9,688 nucleotides of DNA from JAHELQ01 sp965603365 (GTDB lineage Bacteria; Acidobacteriota; Aminicenantia; UBA2199): NCBI GenBank assembly GCA_965603365.1, contig CBFDCR010000122.1:1-9688 (forward strand), written 5' to 3'. The notes under the pieces are model-generated. The model saw nothing but the letters and a program-made list of their open reading frames with translations. It was not told where the DNA came from and made no database searches. The position numbers and the translations under genes were made by a program. Below, piece by piece: positions 6,489-9,688 of this stretch (the stretch's first letter is position 1; every line of letters begins with the position of its first letter).

Positions 6489-6517
6489 AATATATATGTT
6501 TATCCAAAATAAATCAA
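6489..6517 (-). promoter_or_regulatory. promoter of the antitoxin-like gene
   Basis: On the minus strand: -35 TTGATT (6517-6512), a 17-bp spacer and -10 TATATT (6494-6489). The predicted start near 6483 leaves a leader of about 30 nt before the ATG at 6453. The sequence around the -10 is an AT-rich near-palindrome (ATATAATATATAT), a possible autoregulatory site of the antitoxin, though this is speculation. Confidence 0.5.
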
Positions 6518-6555
6518 TACTAGTTAATAGAAGTATAAAAAAATTTATGTCATCC

Positions 6556-6584
6556 TTGTAAATATTTGTGGGTGTGTGTACAAT
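6556..6584 (+). promoter_or_regulatory. promoter of the GNAT gene
   Basis: -35 TTGTAA (6556-6561), a 17-bp spacer and -10 TACAAT (6579-6584, 5 of 6). The start would fall near 6591, with a short leader carrying GGAGGT (6600-6605) before the ATG at 6614. Confidence 0.55.
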
Positions 6585-6613
6585 GGGGGATGAGTGAATG
6601 GAGGTAAAGAAAC

Positions 6614-7399
6614 ATGGATGTCATTGATCTTTCCGGTGAGCATGAGTCGTTGTATTTTTCCTGCCTGGAGGATTGGTCAGAGGAAATGAAGGAGGCGGGG
6701 GATCACAAGGTGTGCTGGTATAAGCGGATGAAGGATAAGGGCTTGAGGGTGAAACTGGCGCTGGACGACAGCGGCAATACAGGCGGTATGATCCAATACC
6801 TCCCCGTGGAACACTCATTTATAGAAGGGAGGGAGCTGTACTTTATCTACTGTATTTGGGTTCACGGTCATAAACAGGGCAGGGGAAATTTTCAGAAGCG
6901 TGGCATGGGCCAGGCACTGCTGGCAGCCGCCGAAAAGGATGCTGAAGACAGGGGTGCTAAAGGGATAGCCGCCTGGGGCTTATCTTTGCCCATCTGGATG
7001 AAGGCCGCCTGGTTTAAGAAACGGGGATATAAGAAAGTAGACAAACAGGGAATCCGGATATTGTTATGGAAACCTTTTAGCGACGATGCCGTGCCTCCCC
7101 GATGGCTGCGGGAAAAGAAGAGACCGGAGTTGATGCCCGGGAAAGTCACGGTAACGGCTTTTATAAATGGCTGGTGCCCGGCCCAGAATATCGTATTTGA
7201 ACGGGCCAGGCGGGCGGCCGCAGAGATCGGAGAGCCGGTGATGTTCGGGCATATTGATACCTTTGATCGGCAGAATTTTTTAGAGTGGGGGATTGTGGAT
7301 GCCCTGTTTGTTGACCACAAACAGGTGCGCACAGGCCCACCGCCTTCCTATAAAAAAATTAGAAAACTGATAACCGGAAGAGTGAAAAAACTTGTCTGA
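6614..7399 (+). CDS. GNAT acetyltransferase with C-terminal thioredoxin-like CPAQN domain
   Basis: A 261-aa two-domain protein. The N-terminal GNAT fold (about 1-155) has the acetyl-CoA pyrophosphate loop KRGMGQALL (95-103), in the position of the R/Q-x-x-G-x-G/A motif. It also has a late segment WMKAAWFKKRGYKKV (128-142), typical of the last GNAT strands. After a Pro-rich linker comes a small domain (about 175-261) that begins as a strand, then NGWCPAQN (185-192) with Cys188 at a helix start, ERARRAAAE, GHIDTFDR, and RTGPPPSYKKIRKLI (239-253). This resembles the C-terminal part of YoaP-like GNAT proteins, and has a thioredoxin-like layout with a single Cys rather than CxxC. GGAGGT with an 8-base spacer supports the start. 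The acceptor is unknown; acyl transfer or sensing of a thiol is possible. It is a single-gene unit converging on the ThrRS gene with only 17 bp between stops. Confidence 0.8.
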   Translation: MDVIDLSGEHESLYFSCLEDWSEEMKEAGDHKVCWYKRMKDKGLRVKLALDDSGNTGGMIQYLPVEHSFIEGRELYFIYCIWVHGHKQGRGNFQKRGMGQALLAAAEKDAEDRGAKGIAAWGLSLPIWMKAAWFKKRGYKKVDKQGIRILLWKPFSDDAVPPRWLREKKRPELMPGKVTVTAFINGWCPAQNIVFERARRAAAEIGEPVMFGHIDTFDRQNFLEWGIVDALFVDHKQVRTGPPPSYKKIRKLITGRVKKLV

Positions 7400-7416
7400 T
7401 GTTATGCCTGTGGGTG

Positions 7417-9285
7417 TCAGCCGCGGAATAGGGGGCGAAGGGAGACCAGCATCGGCAGGTTGATCGGCCTGTAGACCTTGCCCGACATCTCCCGGTCGAA
7501 ATGGTCTCGCAGTTCTTCGACGGTGAAGTTTTTGGTTTCCGCCACTCCCCGAATGCGAACCGGCAGCAGATCCGAGTCGATCTCTTTATCCCCCAATACG
7601 ATTATCAGCGGAATCCACTCCTTTTCCGCCTCCCTGATCCTCTTGCCCACCGTCTCGTTTCTATCGTCTATATCGATTCTGCCCTTTAATTTTTTAGCCA
7701 GTTCGACGGTGTGGTCCAGGTGGTTTTCTTTTACCGGGATGAGGCGGATCTGGGTGGGGGAGAGCCAGAAGGGGAAGCTGGCTTTTTGGCCTTTTTTCAT
7801 TCTGATGGCCTGCTGTTCCAGGAGGGCGTATAAATTACGGTCAATGGAGCCGGAGACAGAGGTGTGCAGCATCATGGGTGTTTGGGGATTGGAATTTTTA
7901 TCGATGTAGGCAATGCCGAAGTCGCCGGGATTCTTGACGTCGATTTGAACCGTGCTGAGGGCGCTGGCCTTGCCCTGGCTGTCGACGAAATTGACTTCAA
8001 ACTTAGTGATGAAATAGAAGTATTGTTCCGGCCATATTTCGATCAGGATGGGACGGCCGCAGTATTCGGCTATTTTTTTGACATAATCTCCGTGCTGCTC
8101 ATAAAATCCCTTGACGATTCTGAGGGCCACTACATATTCATCCCGCTGGAATCCCAGGCTGTCCATCCATTCGAGCGAGAGTTTAACCTGCTGCAGCATC
8201 TCTTCGATGGCCTGGGGAATGTCGGCACACAGGGTGTGCATATCCGGCATCGTAAAGGTGCGGAGGCGCTTGAGTCCGACCAATTCGCCCGTTTGCTCCC
8301 GCCTGAAACTATAATGGGTCAGCTCGTAGAGACGAAGGGGCAGTTGGCGGTAGCTTATTTGCATGTCGTGTTTCATTAAATACTGGCCGAAACAGGCGGC
8401 AAATCTAAGGAAAAAGTCGGACCTATCGGATTGAACGGTATACTGCCGGGCCGGGAATTTGTCCAGGTACTTTGCCAATGCCGGGTGATTAAAACTGTAC
8501 ATGATCGGCGTTTCCACTTGCATGGCCCCGTATTGATTGAGTACTGAATTGATCTGTTCCTCCAGGATCTTTTTCATTACATAACCTTTGGGATACCACC
8601 TGAAGTTTCCGGCATCGGATGCCGGTTCGTAATCCACCAGCTCGTGTTCCTGCATCAGCCTGATATGGGGGGGGGGCTCTTCCGAAAGGCGGGAACCCCC
8701 GGTTTCATAGTCGAAAAAAGTCTTGAATATTTTATGTTTTTGCCAATTAAATTCTTTTTCACCGGTGACCTTACCATCCGGGGTCATGATGAGCCATTCA
8801 CTGATTTTCTGGGTCTCGGCCTTGAGACCGGAGCTCTCTTGCTTTTTATCTTCCGCCTGGATGGTCCGTCCCAGTTCCGATAATGGATGACCCTTGACTG
8901 TTATATCAAATCTCTTGTAAACCCCGAAGGGCGCTCTAAAAACTGTCAAATTTTCCGATTCGGACAGCGACGATTCGAGGTGTTCCAGGATCTTAGCCGC
9001 GGTTCGGGGCGCTTCCAGCGATGACGAGAGATGGGCATAGGGATAAAGGAAGACGTTGGCGGCTTTTAACTTCCGGCATTGATCGGCAATATTTGCAGCG
9101 GCATTGACCACCAGGCTCTCCAGGTTTTCACCGTCTCCCTTTTCTATGGAGATCATGCATACCAGGACCTCTTCGGCGCTTCCTTTAAGCATTTCAGAGG
9201 GGATGGGATCCAGTTGTTTGGAAATGGAAGTTTCGCCTGTGACTTCATATGAAAAACGATCGGCATGTAGAAACAATATTCGCAT
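7417..9285 (-). CDS. thrS: archaeal-type threonyl-tRNA synthetase with archaeal editing domain
   Basis: Class II synthetase that charges tRNA-Thr, 622 aa and apparently complete. Residues 1-143 form the archaeal editing domain (D-aminoacyl-tRNA-deacylase fold), not the bacterial TGS plus N2 editing domains. The motifs YPYAHLSS (His85), APFGVYK (Lys124) and KGHPLSEL (Glu137) match the catalytic set described for archaeal ThrRS, which removes Ser from tRNA-Thr. The catalytic core (about 220-495) has motif 2 YSFRREQTGE with Arg328, motif 3 GSIDR with Arg483, and the zinc ligands Cys298, His350 and His474. The anticodon-binding domain (about 505-615) contains RIDIDDRNETVGKRIREAE. Phrases such as LVGLKRLRTFTMPDMHTLC are close to archaeal ThrRS. 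AGAGGT lies four bases before the ATG. A bacterium with this form most likely acquired it from archaea. I cannot tell whether a second, bacterial ThrRS exists. Confidence 0.92.
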   Translation of the reverse strand: MRILFLHADRFSYEVTGETSISKQLDPIPSEMLKGSAEEVLVCMISIEKGDGENLESLVVNAAANIADQCRKLKAANVFLYPYAHLSSSLEAPRTAAKILEHLESSLSESENLTVFRAPFGVYKRFDITVKGHPLSELGRTIQAEDKKQESSGLKAETQKISEWLIMTPDGKVTGEKEFNWQKHKIFKTFFDYETGGSRLSEEPPPHIRLMQEHELVDYEPASDAGNFRWYPKGYVMKKILEEQINSVLNQYGAMQVETPIMYSFNHPALAKYLDKFPARQYTVQSDRSDFFLRFAACFGQYLMKHDMQISYRQLPLRLYELTHYSFRREQTGELVGLKRLRTFTMPDMHTLCADIPQAIEEMLQQVKLSLEWMDSLGFQRDEYVVALRIVKGFYEQHGDYVKKIAEYCGRPILIEIWPEQYFYFITKFEVNFVDSQGKASALSTVQIDVKNPGDFGIAYIDKNSNPQTPMMLHTSVSGSIDRNLYALLEQQAIRMKKGQKASFPFWLSPTQIRLIPVKENHLDHTVELAKKLKGRIDIDDRNETVGKRIREAEKEWIPLIIVLGDKEIDSDLLPVRIRGVAETKNFTVEELRDHFDREMSGKVYRPINLPMLVSLRPLFRG

Positions 9286-9305
9286 GTTTACCTCTTTAAT
9301 GAACT

Positions 9306-9334
9306 ATCTTACAAATTTTAGCCGGTATTGTCAA
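9306..9334 (-). promoter_or_regulatory. promoter of thrS
   Basis: On the minus strand: a perfect -35 TTGACA (9334-9329), a 17-bp spacer and -10 TAAGAT (9311-9306, 4 of 6). The start near 9299 leaves a leader of only about 14 nt, just enough for the AGAGGT Shine-Dalgarno. There is therefore no room for a T-box riboswitch or a ThrS-binding operator loop, the usual leader controls of thrS in Firmicutes and enterics. Confidence 0.6.
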
Positions 9335-9338
9335 TGCT

Positions 9339-9688
9339 TTGGCAGGAGCGCTCGTGTTAGTCAGCAGTAACCTGCCTCAAATAGCCAAAAAATCTGAAGC
9401 AGTTTTAATCCTTTTGCGTGAGATTTTACCAGAGAGACCTCCCCACATCTTTTCCCCCATGTTGAAGGTGCCCGATAGGTCGAAAGAGACGAATATGAAC
9501 TGGAATCAGTACTTAATTTCAAAGACCAAAAAATAGCCGAAGAAAAAAAAATTTTGGATTTCTCCATGGGATGCTCACAAAAACTGGCGACAATCTGGTG
9601 TCAGATGTTAAAACGTGTCTGGAATTTATAGGATTTGAACAAGTCCGAGATGTTGATAGGGAAATAAAACATAAATCCCAAACAAGCA
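9339..9688 (+). pseudogene. eroded gene remnant with frameshifts, continuing past the window edge
   Basis: Three overlapping frames together read as one protein. Frame one (from about 9345) gives GALVLVSSNLPQIAKKSEAV then LILLREILPERP. Near 9440 it shifts to a second frame giving PHLFPHVEGAR, then an in-frame TAG at 9476-9478 where Trp is likely ancestral, then VERDEYELESVLNFKDQKI and AEEKKILDF. A third frame (from about 9553) gives FGFLHGMLTKTGDNLVSDVK followed by TCLEFIGFEQVRDVDREI, and runs off the window. The middle part is a charged helical, coiled-coil-like stretch. The layout resembles a group of large hypothetical proteins that I cannot name with certainty. At least two frameshifts and one stop make it non-functional. 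The 5' end is missing: coding similarity stops where the thrS promoter begins. Confidence 0.5.

Noticed and set aside
7864..8379. Open frame on the plus strand (171 codons)
   Set aside because: It lies inside the thrS catalytic core on the opposite strand; the ThrRS frame explains the conservation.
9286..9340. Possible T-box leader for thrS
   Set aside because: A perfect -35 lies only about 45 bp from the start codon, there is no T-box sequence or stem array, and no terminator hairpin is present.
9361..9567. Minus-strand ORF of 68 codons as a gene
   Set aside because: It is Ser/Tyr-rich without a domain, and the plus strand of the same DNA has a better, though broken, coding signal.
1..9688. 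CRISPR array, tRNA, rRNA or insertion sequence
   Set aside because: No regularly spaced repeats, no tRNA-like cloverleaf, no transposase motifs and no terminal inverted repeats were seen on either strand.

Overview
The window is bacterial chromosome. It contains a bacterial replicative-type polymerase gene, good Shine-Dalgarno sequences and sigma70-type promoters (TTGACA/TATAAT-like boxes with 17-bp spacing). The species cannot be fixed from the sequence. The gene mix (archaeal-type threonyl-tRNA synthetase, THEP1-family NTPase, AAA/DUF4143 ATPase, Bacteroidetes-style addiction-module antitoxin, GNAT with a C-terminal CPxQN domain) would fit an anaerobic spirochaete, clostridial or Bacteroidetes-like lineage with a lot of horizontal transfer. 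This is inference only.

Left part (1-2829): after a very GC-rich low-complexity stretch comes a well-formed promoter flanked by two copies of TGTTCG-N5-TGTTCG in opposite orientation. These match the GTTC-N7-GTTC direct-repeat operator known for LexA of alphaproteobacteria. The promoter drives a short DnaE-type polymerase (842 aa). It keeps the polymerase acidic residues but has lost the PHP metal ligands and the C-terminal OB/tau-binding region, so it looks like a damage-inducible accessory polymerase. A 34-codon ORF follows, with a strong Shine-Dalgarno partly enclosed in a hairpin, and then about 250 bp without a convincing gene.

Middle (3084-6453): a small AraC-type DNA-binding protein and a DegT/DnrJ/EryC1 PLP sugar aminotransferase form a likely two-gene operon that ends at a GC-rich hairpin. 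Convergent to it is an AAA/DUF4143 ATPase gene that still has an excellent promoter and RBS but is broken by an internal deletion right after the Walker A motif. Divergent from this is an intact THEP1-type NTPase, and then an apparently orphan antitoxin-like gene on the minus strand.

Right part (6454-9688): a GNAT acetyltransferase fused to a thioredoxin-like domain, convergent with a complete archaeal-type threonyl-tRNA synthetase that carries the archaeal D-aminoacyl-deacylase-like editing domain and a short leader with no room for a T-box. The last 350 bp hold an eroded, multiply frameshifted gene on the plus strand that continues beyond the window.

Apart from AraC-aminotransferase the genes do not form one pathway. 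The region reads as a mosaic of single transcription units, two of them decayed. The most interesting signals are the SOS-like operator pair on the PHP-dead polymerase and the archaeal-type ThrRS.
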